Source of the DNA: an uncultured Lachnospiraceae bacterium
GTDB lineage: Bacteria > Bacillota > Clostridia > Lachnospirales > Lachnospiraceae
Reading direction: 5' to 3'
Assembly: GCA_910579805.1 (NCBI GenBank)
Contig: CAJTWM010000025.1
Coordinates: 1 to 50,204 of the forward strand
Length of the DNA stretch: 50,204 nucleotides
Below, one piece after another: positions 32,749-40,725 of the stretch. The translations under genes were made by a program, and so were the position numbers. Under the pieces are notes generated by a model that worked only from the letters and a program-made list of their open reading frames with translations, made no database searches and was not told the origin of the DNA. Positions within the stretch are counted from its first letter, which is position 1. Every line of letters begins with the position of its first letter.

Positions 32749-33309
32749 TTATGTATGGTCCGCAGCCGTAGTTTTCAAATAAGAAACAAGGGGATTGATA
32801 TAGGTTTTGTCCGAAATATCATATGAGGAAGAGATCATCCGCTCTACTGCAAGATCCATCTCTGTTTTTTCCTGTTTCTTTTTGACGGAACGCTTCATAA
32901 ATGCAGCCGCGGTTTTCATCATGAGTTTGTCGGGAAAGGACATTTTTTCATAACATAAACCGGCGGGCATATAAAAATGAGGAATCTTTTCCAGTTCTTC
33001 AGCGGAAAGATTTTGGGACCAGAAAGCGTTCAAAGTGTCTTCCGACGTGTCGGGAGAGGCTCCGGTGACAAACAGGACAAAGTGGCCGGCGGCGCTTTTT
33101 TGAAACATTTTTTTAATTTTCTTATATCCGTCGATCATGCCGGCATGTGCGCGGGTTCCAAAAACCACGGTATCATAGTGGGACAAGGTTTCGACGGCAG
33201 CCGTTTTGTAGTCGGCAAGCGTGCAGCCGATCTCTTCCGCTATCATTTCTGCGTATTTTTTTGTGAATCCGGTAGAACTTTTGTAAATAATAATGATTTT
33301 ATTTTTCAT
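32749..33309 (-). CDS. Flavodoxin-domain protein
   Basis: The start is ATG 33309 with AAAGGA ahead; an open frame continues 25 codons further into the TetR gene but has no ribosome site. The protein has 186 residues. 'MKNKIIIIYKSSTGFTKKYA' is the FMN phosphate-binding loop, and 'YDTVVFGTRAHAGMIDGYKK' and 'FVLFVTGASPDTSEDTLNAF' are the isoalloxazine-contacting segments. It is of the flavodoxin-like HemG/Flavodoxin_5 type. It is seven bases after the TetR gene and in the same operon. The role is probably redox, with partners unknown. Confidence 0.85.
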   Translation of the reverse strand: MKNKIIIIYKSSTGFTKKYAEMIAEEIGCTLADYKTAAVETLSHYDTVVFGTRAHAGMIDGYKKIKKMFQKSAAGHFVLFVTGASPDTSEDTLNAFWSQNLSAEELEKIPHFYMPAGLCYEKMSFPDKLMMKTAAAFMKRSVKKKQEKTEMDLAVERMISSSYDISDKTYINPLVSYLKTTAADHT

Positions 33310-33316
33310 GTTTTCG

Positions 33317-33937
33317 TCATTCCTTTCTGACTGGAGGGAGCACACCGGAGCGTGTCGGCGCATCAGATACGGTCTTTTCTGCATCCAGTGCCTGTTTTAA
33401 AAACGCATCGTAGGCAGCCTCTTGCTTTTCATAGATTTCTTTTGTTGAAATTCCCGGTTTTGTTATCGAAAAGATGGTTCCGATACCAATCGTGTAAATG
33501 AGCATATGCAAGTGGAGCTGCTTTGCCTGTGAAATGCTGATATTTAGCTGGCCGGCAATAAATTCCGCTACGCGGGGATTGGTCTCCGCCTGATATAAGT
33601 CGTCCAAGGAAGAGATCCCGGTTCTTTGGTGCAGGACAAAAATCCGGAATAAATGCGGCTCTTCCTCCGCCAATTGGATATAGGCTTTGCCCGTGCTGCG
33701 AAAAAGATCGTTTTTGTCGAGACGGGACGAGATATATTCCTGCAAAAAGAGATCGACTTGAGCGGCAACATCCTGCCGCAGACTATCCATGTTTTTGCAA
33801 TAACTGTAAATTGGCTGAACGGAACAGCCCAGCTTGCCGGCAATCGTTTTTACCATGACTTGTTCCATGCCGCCGGCTCTTGCGATTTCAAAAGCTGCGT
33901 TTATAACCATGTCTTTGGTGATGCGTTGAGTTGGCAT
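33317..33937 (-). CDS. TetR/AcrR-family transcriptional regulator
   Basis: This 206-residue protein starts at ATG 33937 (GGAGGAT ahead). The N-terminal HTH reads 'MVINAAFEIARAGGMEQVMV' and 'KTIAGKLGCSVQPIYSYCKN', a classical TetR DNA-binding domain; the rest is the helical ligand domain. A perfect 16-base inverted repeat lies 24 bp in front of the gene, which fits autoregulation. The flavodoxin-type gene follows in the same operon and is the likely target. Confidence 0.9.
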   Translation of the reverse strand: MPTQRITKDMVINAAFEIARAGGMEQVMVKTIAGKLGCSVQPIYSYCKNMDSLRQDVAAQVDLFLQEYISSRLDKNDLFRSTGKAYIQLAEEEPHLFRIFVLHQRTGISSLDDLYQAETNPRVAEFIAGQLNISISQAKQLHLHMLIYTIGIGTIFSITKPGISTKEIYEKQEAAYDAFLKQALDAEKTVSDAPTRSGVLPPVRKE

Positions 33938-33960
33938 TGATAATCCTCCGTAAAATAAAT

Positions 33961-33995
33961 AATCAAGTTATATAAACTATTTATATAACTTGATT
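33961..33995. promoter_or_regulatory. Perfect palindrome, TetR operator
   Basis: AATCAAGTTATATAAA (33961-33976), a three-base centre and the exact reverse complement (33980-33995) form a 35-bp dyad just ahead of the TetR gene. Length and position fit a TetR operator overlapping the promoter. Confidence 0.8.
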
Positions 33996-34030
33996 ATAAT
34001 AGGGAATGACAGATGGAGTCAAGAAGTATT

Positions 34031-34459
34031 TTATAGAAGATCGGCTATATTAAAACTTTCTGATTTTAGGTCGCAGTAGTGTCTTCCTTTGACCGCCGTA
34101 AATTTTAGCACACAGTAATCGGGATCGGTCACGCCCTCCTTATAATACATGGTATCTCCTGTCTGCCATATTTCTTTCTTTATTTCTGCATCCTGCAATA
34201 CTTCCATAGTTCCCGTCAGCATAATGCTCTCGTACCGAAAGCGGCCTTTGTTAAAAAAATAAATACTTGCTTTGGGATTTTCCATGAATTGTCTGGAACG
34301 CATGGAAGAGGTATTAGTTGAAAAATAAAAGCAATCGCCCTCTATTTTGCGGGGGACGAACATGGCTTTCATATTGGGAAAGCCGTCTTCGTCTACGGAA
34401 GCGATAAAGGCTACTCTTTGCTTTTGAATAAATGTTACTATTTGTTCTTTGGTTTTCAT
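34031..34459 (-). CDS. Pyridoxamine 5'-phosphate oxidase-fold flavin protein
   Basis: This 142-residue protein starts at ATG 34459 with AAAGGAGG ahead. 'VTFIQKQRVAFIASVDEDGF', 'NMKAMFVPRKIEGDCFYFST' and 'NTSSMRSRQFMENPKASIYF' are the split-barrel FMN-binding fold of PNPOx-like proteins. This group, common in Clostridia, usually reduces or binds flavin or quinone-like compounds; it is not PdxH. It follows the MarR gene by 40 bp on the same strand and is likely regulated by it. Confidence 0.85.
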   Translation of the reverse strand: MKTKEQIVTFIQKQRVAFIASVDEDGFPNMKAMFVPRKIEGDCFYFSTNTSSMRSRQFMENPKASIYFFNKGRFRYESIMLTGTMEVLQDAEIKKEIWQTGDTMYYKEGVTDPDYCVLKFTAVKGRHYCDLKSESFNIADLL

Positions 34460-34499
34460 AGGGAATCCTCCTTTGGTTAGTTTTATTTTTTGACCGGTT

Positions 34500-34940
34500 T
34501 CATTTGTCTGGGTGCAGGCGCTTTGTCAGTGTTTCGAGGATACGGGCAAGATAGCGCTCGAACTGTTTTTGCTCGTCTTCCGAAAAACCCTCGTAGAACA
34601 AGACGTTCATTTGTTCTGATACGCTTGCGTATTTTTCCTGTATGGATTTGGCGTATTCCGTAAGCGATATAATGGTCTGGCGGCGGTTTTGGGGATTGAC
34701 GTTTCTTTCTACGATCCCTTTATGGACCATACCGTCTATTACGACGGATACGGTGTTTTTAGCGAGAGAAGTCTTTTTGCTTATTTCAGTGATCGTAAGA
34801 TGATCCGTTTTCCATAAAATAAATAGGATCCGCCCTTGCCCGCCGCTTATTTCTATGCCGTGATCAAGCAGCAGCTTTTCGAAGATCCGGTCTTGAAGCT
34901 GTTTGATCTGTGTGATGTAAAATCCGCCTTTTGTTTCCAA
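34500..34940 (-). CDS. MarR-family transcriptional regulator
   Basis: I place the start at TTG 34940, eight bases after GGAGGTGG; upstream codons in the frame lie in the operator region. The protein has 146 residues. The winged helix reads 'GQGRILFILWKTDHLTITEI', 'SKKTSLAKNTVSVVIDGMVH' and 'KGIVERNVNPQNRRQTIISL', the last being the wing with the typical D/N-x-R-x motif. Helices at both ends form the dimer. Two tandem GTTC...GAAC palindromes lie directly upstream. It probably represses itself and the downstream PNPOx-fold gene. Confidence 0.9.
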   Translation of the reverse strand: METKGGFYITQIKQLQDRIFEKLLLDHGIEISGGQGRILFILWKTDHLTITEISKKTSLAKNTVSVVIDGMVHKGIVERNVNPQNRRQTIISLTEYAKSIQEKYASVSEQMNVLFYEGFSEDEQKQFERYLARILETLTKRLHPDK

Positions 34941-34953
34941 TTCAGCCACCTCC

Positions 34954-34982
34954 GTTCCTATTAGAACGTTTCTATATAGAAC
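34954..34982. promoter_or_regulatory. Tandem MarR operators
   Basis: GTTCCTATTAGAAC (34954-34967) and GTTTCTATATAGAAC (34968-34982) are adjacent palindromes lying between the MarR start and its promoter. Two adjacent dyads are usual for cooperative MarR binding. Confidence 0.75.
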
Positions 34983-35369
34983 AATAAAAGTATAGCACAA
35001 ATGGTTGTTGAGGGCAAGGCTTGTAGTTAGAAGCTATGATGGAAACGGATATTCTGATAGTATATGAGAAAACAGGATTTTACCGTGAGGGCTTTTATAC
35101 GATTTTGTGAATGGCAATTAAAAAGATTCAAATAAAAAATGAACCGTTTGAAAATAGGCAGCGAATATAGTGTGAAATATAAAATTTCACGATCCTGATA
35201 TGAATGCCCGCGAAAGCAGGCAGACGGGAGTTAGGGTGAAAAGAATTTCTAACTGCCTACGGTAGTTTTCACTCGCAGCAGAGGCTCTTTATGGATTGTT
35301 TGTGCCATTTATGGCACTGACGCTGCAGGCGGCATATTTGGAAGTGTGGATGATAGAGGAGGTGAAACA
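34983..35369 (+). other. Intergenic region with the second leader element and the 23-bp repeat
   Basis: This region holds the second copy of the dispersed leader element (35178-35227), the second copy of the 23-bp repeat (35303-35325), and a perfect dyad GTGAAAT-ATAAA-ATTTCAC at about 35172-35190. A strong AGAGGAGGTG precedes the sigma factor start. No further gene is seen. Confidence 0.5.
35178..35227. repeat. Dispersed leader element, copy 2
   Basis: It begins TATAAAATTTCACGATCC and ends with TGCCCGCGAAAGCAGGCA and GACGG. It matches 28546-28595 with nine differences in 50 by hand alignment. Confidence 0.5.
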
Positions 35370-35894
35370 TTGGATGCAAGAGAAATTGAAAGATGTATAG
35401 AAGAGTTCGGAACAGATGTTTATCGATTTTGTCTGAAACTCTGCATGGACAGAACGGACGCTGAGGACTTATATCAGCAGACGTTTTTAAAGGCGCTGGA
35501 GACGGATTGGATACTGGACTGGACGCAAAATCCGAGAGCTTTGTTTTTTTCATTATCCCATAATCTTTGGAAGAGCAACATGCGAAAACAGGCGCGCCGG
35601 AACAGGATTGCGCCTTGCGGAAATCTGGATGATGAGGGGGAAGCGATATTACATTTCGGAGAAAGTATTGAAGAAAACTTTTTTCGTAAAGAGTTAATGG
35701 CACAAGTCGATCGGATCATTCAAAGTCTCCCTGAAAAAATCAGGGTACCGCTGATATTGTTTTATCTTTCCGATTGTTCCATAGAGCAGATCGCAGGAAT
35801 TATCAAAAAGCCGCCCGGAACTGTGAAAAGCCGATTGTTTAAAGGGCGGAGCTTAATTAAAAAAAGATTGGAGGAAACAGGATATGGAAGATAA
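35370..35894 (+). CDS. ECF-type RNA polymerase sigma factor
   Basis: The start is taken as TTG 35370, seven bases after AGGAGG; a GTG eight codons earlier has no ribosome site. The protein has 174 residues. Region 2 is 'FGTDVYRFCLKLCMDRTDAE' and 'DLYQQTFLKALE', and region 4 is 'QSLPEKIRVPLILFYLSDCS' and 'IEQIAGIIKKPPGTVKSRLF'. Region 3 is absent, as in ECF (group 4) sigma factors. Two downstream genes overlap one another and this gene and encode membrane proteins, a common arrangement for anti-sigma factors. The regulon is unknown. Confidence 0.92.
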   Translation: MDAREIERCIEEFGTDVYRFCLKLCMDRTDAEDLYQQTFLKALETDWILDWTQNPRALFFSLSHNLWKSNMRKQARRNRIAPCGNLDDEGEAILHFGESIEENFFRKELMAQVDRIIQSLPEKIRVPLILFYLSDCSIEQIAGIIKKPPGTVKSRLFKGRSLIKKRLEETGYGR

Positions 35895-36261
35895 CCGTTT
35901 TGATACGGAAATAGACGAGATCATCAGGGCTTCTATGAAACTGACTGATGAACTGGCTCCGGAACTGAATGATGAACTGAAAGCAGCTTTATACCGGCAG
36001 GAAAATGCTTTGCGAAAACAGCCTGCTACGAGCACCCTGTCTCTTTGGTATTTACCTATGATTTTGAATCTGATAACATTTATAATGCTGGCTGCCATTG
36101 CGCTTATGGTAATCGGCAATGTTTATTTATCTTATTTTGCTGCCGGAATTTGCTTTTATATCGGACTGGCGGGTGTCCTCCTTACCGTTGTCGGCGTAAG
36201 AAGGGCGAACTTGAAAGAAGATATTACGATCCGGATCGAGAAAAGAGGTGTGTTGACATGA
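35884..36261 (+). CDS. Putative membrane anti-sigma factor
   Basis: This 125-residue protein begins 11 bases before the sigma factor stop. The first 55 residues are acidic and helical ('FDTEIDEIIRASMKLTDELA') and could bind the sigma factor. Two membrane helices follow ('WYLPMILNLITFIMLAAIAL', 'FAAGICFYIGLAGVLLTVVG') and then a short basic cytoplasmic tail. The zinc-finger H-x3-C-x2-C motif of many anti-sigma factors is missing. Assignment is by operon position and topology only. It ends with a four-base ATGA overlap with the next gene. Confidence 0.6.
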   Translation: MEDNRFDTEIDEIIRASMKLTDELAPELNDELKAALYRQENALRKQPATSTLSLWYLPMILNLITFIMLAAIALMVIGNVYLSYFAAGICFYIGLAGVLLTVVGVRRANLKEDITIRIEKRGVLT

Positions 36262-37151
36262 ATCGTTCAAAAAACAAAAAATTCCCGTTTTTTATTGTAA
36301 TACTTGTTGTTTTACTACTGATTTTCCTGCGCTTCGGTATTTCGTTCTACAAAAGCGACGGTTTTAGCGGACTTTCTATATTACTGCCGGTTTTGCTTCT
36401 TTGCTTTATCCTTTTTGCTCTATGCGCTTCCGCTTTCTTTGCAGCGTGGGTGTATCAGGATTGCAAATTGCGGGGAGAAGACCCGATATTATGGGTGGCG
36501 GTGGTATTTATCGCTACCCCTATTATTGGATTACTGATTTATTTTTTGCGCCGGTCGGAAATAAAAAGGGATTGTCCCGGCTGCGGCCATAGAATTTCAT
36601 TAAGGGCAAAGTATTGTGAAGAATGCGGAGCACGAATGGAAAATAGGGAGGATTATAGCATGATGATGAAACAAAAAACGCATCACTTACAATGGATTGC
36701 TGCCGGCATTATCAGTATGGCGTTTATGTTGCTGTGCCTGACTGGTTTTATCGCCAAAGCTGTAACAGGAAACGGCGTGAGCACAGACGTTACGTCTAAC
36801 GACCGGATTTGGAATCTCGGGATGATCAACATGAATTTTACCAGTTACAATAATGGCGTTTGGCATTTGGATTTCAGAAGCGCCAGCGATGGATTTATAG
36901 AAGAACAGGATATGACGGTTCAGGATGCAGATACTCAAATACTCCATGCGGATATTTCCTGCGCTGCCGCGCCGGACGGGGCGTCCCTTGTTTTGTGGCT
37001 GGTGCAGGGAGATCTGGTACAGTCTATTGATGTTACGGATCTTTCCGAACCGCTTAAGTATCCGCTGAAAGAATTTAAAAACGGAAAAATCCATGTGAGG
37101 CTTCAGATCAACGGTGTGGAAGATACGGTTTCGGAAATCTGTATAAAATAA
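36258..37151 (+). CDS. Membrane protein with zinc ribbon, sigma operon
   Basis: The start is ATG 36258 in an ATGA overlap with the putative anti-sigma gene, giving 297 residues. Two membrane helices ('FFIVILVVLLLIFLRFGISF', 'SILLPVLLLCFILFALCASA') and a third near residue 90 ('WVAVVFIATPIIGLLIYFL') are followed by a zinc ribbon CPGCGHRISLRAKYCEECG. After another helix ('LQWIAAGIISMAFMLLCL') comes an extracellular domain of about 130 residues with beta-strand character. This may be a signal-sensing partner of the sigma factor. The function is not known. Confidence 0.65.
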   Translation: MNRSKNKKFPFFIVILVVLLLIFLRFGISFYKSDGFSGLSILLPVLLLCFILFALCASAFFAAWVYQDCKLRGEDPILWVAVVFIATPIIGLLIYFLRRSEIKRDCPGCGHRISLRAKYCEECGARMENREDYSMMMKQKTHHLQWIAAGIISMAFMLLCLTGFIAKAVTGNGVSTDVTSNDRIWNLGMINMNFTSYNNGVWHLDFRSASDGFIEEQDMTVQDADTQILHADISCAAAPDGASLVLWLVQGDLVQSIDVTDLSEPLKYPLKEFKNGKIHVRLQINGVEDTVSEICIK

Positions 37152-37172
37152 CGATGGCATAACACGGATCTG

Positions 37173-37222
37173 ATAGTACCGGTTCTATCTGGCTGACAGC
37201 CGGAACCGGTACTATTTTTTTA
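37173..37222 (+). terminator. Rho-independent terminator of the sigma operon
   Basis: ATAGTACCGGTTC (37173-37185) and GAACCGGTACTAT (37203-37215) form a perfect 13-base-pair stem followed by TTTTTTT. It may also serve the convergent XRE gene. Confidence 0.85.
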
Positions 37223-37248
37223 TATACTTAGCAGCGCATGGTTCTGCA

Positions 37249-37662
37249 TTACTTTTCTGTGTCCTGTTTTCCGATTTTTTCTTTTATAAAAATTCGAAGT
37301 TCAAAAAATAGCATAAACAACGTGGCGATGAAAAATCCAATCATCAAGATGTTATGAACGATTGCAAAAAAAGCAATATATGCGACAATTGCTATTAAAT
37401 AAACAATGACTAATAAATGCCATTGTTTAGAGGAACTGTCGGCAAGGATCTTCTTTTTTACAATCTGGTCTTCCTTTATCAGTTCATCGAGGCTTAAATT
37501 AAATTCGTCGCTGATAGCGATCAAATTTGAAATATCGGGAATACCGTTATCAGTTTCCCATTTTGTAATGGCCTGCCTCGATACATTTAACTTTTCAGCA
37601 AGCTGTTCTTGTGAAAGACCTGCTTTTTTCCGCTGTTCTCTGATCTTTTCTCCTAAACTCAT
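37249..37662 (-). CDS. XRE-family regulator with C-terminal membrane helices
   Basis: The start is ATG 37662 with GGAG six bases ahead, giving 137 residues. The helix-turn-helix is 'LGEKIREQRKKAGLSQEQLA', 'EKLNVSRQAITKWETDNGIP' and 'DISNLIAISDEFNLSLDELI'. After a short linker, two hydrophobic segments ('WHLLVIVYLIAIVAYIAFFA', 'ILMIGFFIATLFMLFFEL') anchor it in the membrane. Regulators of this layout are common in Clostridia and bacilli, and often control small membrane or stress genes. Its target is unclear; the RiPP cluster starts about 380 bp away on the other strand. Confidence 0.85.
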   Translation of the reverse strand: MSLGEKIREQRKKAGLSQEQLAEKLNVSRQAITKWETDNGIPDISNLIAISDEFNLSLDELIKEDQIVKKKILADSSSKQWHLLVIVYLIAIVAYIAFFAIVHNILMIGFFIATLFMLFFELRIFIKEKIGKQDTEK

Positions 37663-37802
37663 AGTCTTCTCCATTTCTGTGTGGCTTTTAAATTCATTTG
37701 TTGGTATTTGGGCCGCGTATGACCAAGTTTGCGGATGCCGCACGGACGCAAACATTCTTTATTTGAAATTTCAGGCTCATCATACCAATCTTGCAAGGAA
37801 AG

Positions 37803-37910
37803 TACAAGAAAGAGCCGTTTACATTTATGCTACTTAGCGTAGCAAGGGGGATTGGGGGAGGTGTTTTCCGGAAACTTCATGTAATCCAAAAGTAAAGTAA
37901 GATAAAATAT
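37803..37910. repeat. Leader repeat, copy 1 (before the first lipoprotein)
   Basis: This stretch, from TACAAGAA to GATAAAATAT, matches 40570-40673 by hand alignment at about two thirds of positions. It contains the dyad TGCTAC-TTAGC-GTAGCA (37828-37844). It lies about 130 bp before the lipoprotein start. No ORF crosses it on the plus strand. Confidence 0.5.
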
Positions 37911-38038
37911 GATGTAAGAAATGGTTTTAACACTTAGCTAATGATAAGATATAGAAACGGTATAGGAGTTTAATAATACATCCGAGGCTGATTTCAGGTA
38001 TTGATTTAGAATGTAAAGAAAGAAGGAAAAATTTTAAT

Positions 38039-40351
38039 ATGCCGGACAAAAGAATTTGTAAATCTGATTATAAAAGGAACATAACACTGCTCTGTATGAT
38101 AGGAATTTTTTTCTTTTTGATTAGTTGCGGAAAAGAAGATAAAACAGTTCTGCAAAGTGAGGAAAACGATGCGTCAAAGAAGAATGTGGTAAAAAGTGGG
38201 ATACAAACGGATACGCTGGAAAATGTGGATACAGAAGGAAATTATTATGCGGGTGAATTTGCAGCCATTCCGGAAAGGGATGCCATGGAATTGACCGCCG
38301 TATCAGATACTGCAATTTACTATCTTAAATATGACCAGTTGAATGACATGAGAGAAACGCTCATGAGATACGATTCAGAAAGCGGACAGATAACGGAGCT
38401 GACGGATGCCATACCGGAGGGCAGCAGCATTCAAAAACTATGCGTAAACAGTGAAGGACATCCTATGGTGATCACAATTGGCAGAAAAAAAGAGGGAGAA
38501 GATCAGTCAATTTGTTACCGGCTTATAGAAATGGATGAGAATGGCAATCAGATCATGGAGAAAGAACTTACGGGACTGTTAGAGGAAACGGAGGGGGAAG
38601 GTTACCTACAATATTTGAAAGCAGGGCCGGACGGCCGCATCTATTTGGGTGGCGGTACAATGGTATGGGTACTCGACAAGGAAGGCAATGAGGAGTTTCA
38701 CTTACAGACAGAAGCATGGATCCAGGAGATGGGGATTCTTCCGGAAGGAAAATTAGGGGTTTTTGTAATCGGTGTGGGCAGTACGTTTGTGAAAGTATTA
38801 AATTGTGAAGAAAAACAGTGGGAAAATACTTATACAAATGATCGCTTTGGAATTTCTTTATCCTTTACCGAACCGGGAAAGGACGGCATATATTTTTACA
38901 ACTCCGAGGAACTTTATTCTTATGATCCGGTAACGGGCGAAACGGAAGTTGTGGCGGATTGGTTATATCATGATATTTATGCGGAATCTATCATGTATCT
39001 TTCCGTAAGGGAAGACGGGCTGCATATGATTACCTGTGATCATGATACCGGTGAAAGTGAGGTGGCTGTTTTAAAGCAGACAGAAACAAAACCTGTTGGG
39101 GAGAAACAGGTCGTTACATTAGGTACCATAAAATTATCGAACGGTTTGAGGGGATGCGTTACAAATTTCAATAAAAAGAGCGAGAAGTACCGTATAGAGA
39201 TTATAGAGTATGCGGAAGGGACGAGTTATGAGGCGGGAGTCATGCGTCTTAATAATGAGATTATAGCGGGAAATATACCGGATATCATTAATATCACAGA
39301 CGGCACAGAAGAGTTTTATGCAGCCAAGGGAATTTTTGAAGATTTAAAACCTTATCTCGACGGAGAGGAAGGGATACAGCGCGCGGATTATTTTGACAAT
39401 ATTTTATCCGCAATGGAGACAAATGGAAAACTGTATTTCCTATCGCCGGATTTTTACATTGATACTATAGCCGGAAAGACGGAAGTAGTTGGAGAAGGTT
39501 ATAACTGGACGATGGAGGATATGAAAGCGTTAGAGGAGACAAGAGGCGAGGGGGTAAAGCTGTTTGTTGATGAAACGAAGTTGGGAATTTTGGACATTTA
39601 TTTACGGTACAATATGGCACAGTTTTTTGACTTAAATGAGGGGGAATGCGATTTTGATAACGAAGCGTTTAGGGACATACTGGAATTTGCCAATCGCTTT
39701 TCGGATGTGCCGGTTGGAGAAGAAGAGGAGCCGGAGTGGGAAATGGCAAGGGATGGTAAACTCTTACTTGTGCAGAGCAAAATAATGGGAGTGTCCGGAT
39801 ATCAATTATGTCATACTATTTTTGACGCTGATATTTCTTTCGTAGGGTATCCGAGCAGGTTTGCGAGCGGATCTGTTGCAAAGGGAGGAATGGTGACAAT
39901 TGCAATGAATGCAGAGAGCGAAAAAAAAGAGGGGGCATGGGCTTTTATCAGATCTCTTTTGGAAGGGGATTATCAAAATAAGTATGTCGATTTTTTTCCG
40001 TTGCTTCGGTCTGCGTTTGATAAGATGGCAGGAGAAGCGATGCGGTTCGTGACTTGGACAGAGGAAAACGGTGATAAGACGAAGGGAGGAGAAGGGAGCA
40101 CAATTGCGTTGGGGCAAAGAACAAGTGAAAATCATGATTTCCGTGTATATTTGTATCCGGCTAAAGAAGAAGAGGTAACGGCAATCCGGGGATTGATAGA
40201 ATCAATAGACAGAATGGAACGGTTTGACGAAACGGTGCTTTCGATTATTTCCGAGGAGGCAGGAGCGTATTTTAACGGACAAAAGAGTGTGGATGAGGTG
40301 GTTGCTGTTATTCAGAGCCGGGCTAATATTTATATGAATGAGAACCGGTAG
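38039..40351 (+). CDS. Large lipoprotein with solute-binding-like C-terminal domain (first copy)
   Basis: This 770-residue protein has a type II signal peptide with lipobox F-L-I-S-C (Cys about residue 30). From about residue 70 to 350 there are repeated propeller-like strands ('LKAGPDGRIYLGGGTMVWVL' and similar). The rest looks like a family 1 extracellular solute-binding protein: 'SNGLRGCVTNFNKKSEKYRI', 'EIIAGNIPDIINITDGTEEF' and 'GYPSRFASGSVAKGGMVTIA'. It is anchored outside the membrane. A paralogue at 44142 brackets the other side of the peptide-modification genes. A role in peptide binding, sensing or immunity is inferred from context. Confidence 0.8.
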   Translation: MPDKRICKSDYKRNITLLCMIGIFFFLISCGKEDKTVLQSEENDASKKNVVKSGIQTDTLENVDTEGNYYAGEFAAIPERDAMELTAVSDTAIYYLKYDQLNDMRETLMRYDSESGQITELTDAIPEGSSIQKLCVNSEGHPMVITIGRKKEGEDQSICYRLIEMDENGNQIMEKELTGLLEETEGEGYLQYLKAGPDGRIYLGGGTMVWVLDKEGNEEFHLQTEAWIQEMGILPEGKLGVFVIGVGSTFVKVLNCEEKQWENTYTNDRFGISLSFTEPGKDGIYFYNSEELYSYDPVTGETEVVADWLYHDIYAESIMYLSVREDGLHMITCDHDTGESEVAVLKQTETKPVGEKQVVTLGTIKLSNGLRGCVTNFNKKSEKYRIEIIEYAEGTSYEAGVMRLNNEIIAGNIPDIINITDGTEEFYAAKGIFEDLKPYLDGEEGIQRADYFDNILSAMETNGKLYFLSPDFYIDTIAGKTEVVGEGYNWTMEDMKALEETRGEGVKLFVDETKLGILDIYLRYNMAQFFDLNEGECDFDNEAFRDILEFANRFSDVPVGEEEEPEWEMARDGKLLLVQSKIMGVSGYQLCHTIFDADISFVGYPSRFASGSVAKGGMVTIAMNAESEKKEGAWAFIRSLLEGDYQNKYVDFFPLLRSAFDKMAGEAMRFVTWTEENGDKTKGGEGSTIALGQRTSENHDFRVYLYPAKEEEVTAIRGLIESIDRMERFDETVLSIISEEAGAYFNGQKSVDEVVAVIQSRANIYMNENR

Positions 40352-40419
40352 GGAATAAATAGGGGTGAAGTTCTATATTATACAATCTTTTCAGACTAAT
40401 TCCTGTATTTTATTATATG

Positions 40420-40437
40420 ACAACGTTATAACATTGT
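40420..40437. promoter_or_regulatory. Near-perfect palindrome between lipoprotein and maturase genes
   Basis: ACAACGTTATAACATTGT pairs at eight of nine positions around its centre. It lies 69 bp after the lipoprotein stop. It could be an operator, but no matching copy is seen elsewhere. Confidence 0.35.
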
Positions 40438-40569
40438 ACAAATGTCTTCTCAATACTTTTTTCATTTGATAGTTCATAATGAAAGGAGAAGTAAAGGATA
40501 GAAACCAGCCGATGAAATACTGGACTTGTTTGAAGTTTTAGGCTTATTATTGTAATTCCGGAAGTAATA

Positions 40570-40673
40570 TACAAGAAAAGATAGGTTACACTTATGCGGA
40601 TTAGCGTAACAAGCGGCATTTGAGGCGAATATTTTCCGAAAACTCCATGGTAATAGAGAATAAGACAAAATAT
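40570..40673. repeat. Leader repeat, copy 2 (before the radical SAM gene)
   Basis: It is homologous to 37803-37910. A hairpin can form between GTTAC (40585-40589) and GTAAC (40606-40610). It ends about 50 bp before the maturase start. The shared segment suggests common control of the two transcripts. Confidence 0.5.
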
Positions 40674-40725
40674 AATAAAAATAATTATTATATTGAGAAA
40701 AATATAGAGGATAAAGGAGGGAAAT

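Noticed and set aside
35036..35110. Short frame ending 'VYEKTGFYREGFYTIL' as a gene
   Set aside because: It has no ribosome site and only 24 codons. It may be a leftover of an acetyltransferase C-terminus but cannot be supported.
36045..36257. N-terminal extension of the zinc-ribbon membrane protein
   Set aside because: It overlaps the anti-sigma-like gene in another frame. The ATGA overlap start at 36258 fits the operon better.
40479..40541. 20-codon ORF between first lipoprotein and maturase as a second precursor peptide
   Set aside because: It has no ribosome site in front of its ATG, no repeated Cys/Ser/Thr core, and no resemblance to the precursor at 43602.
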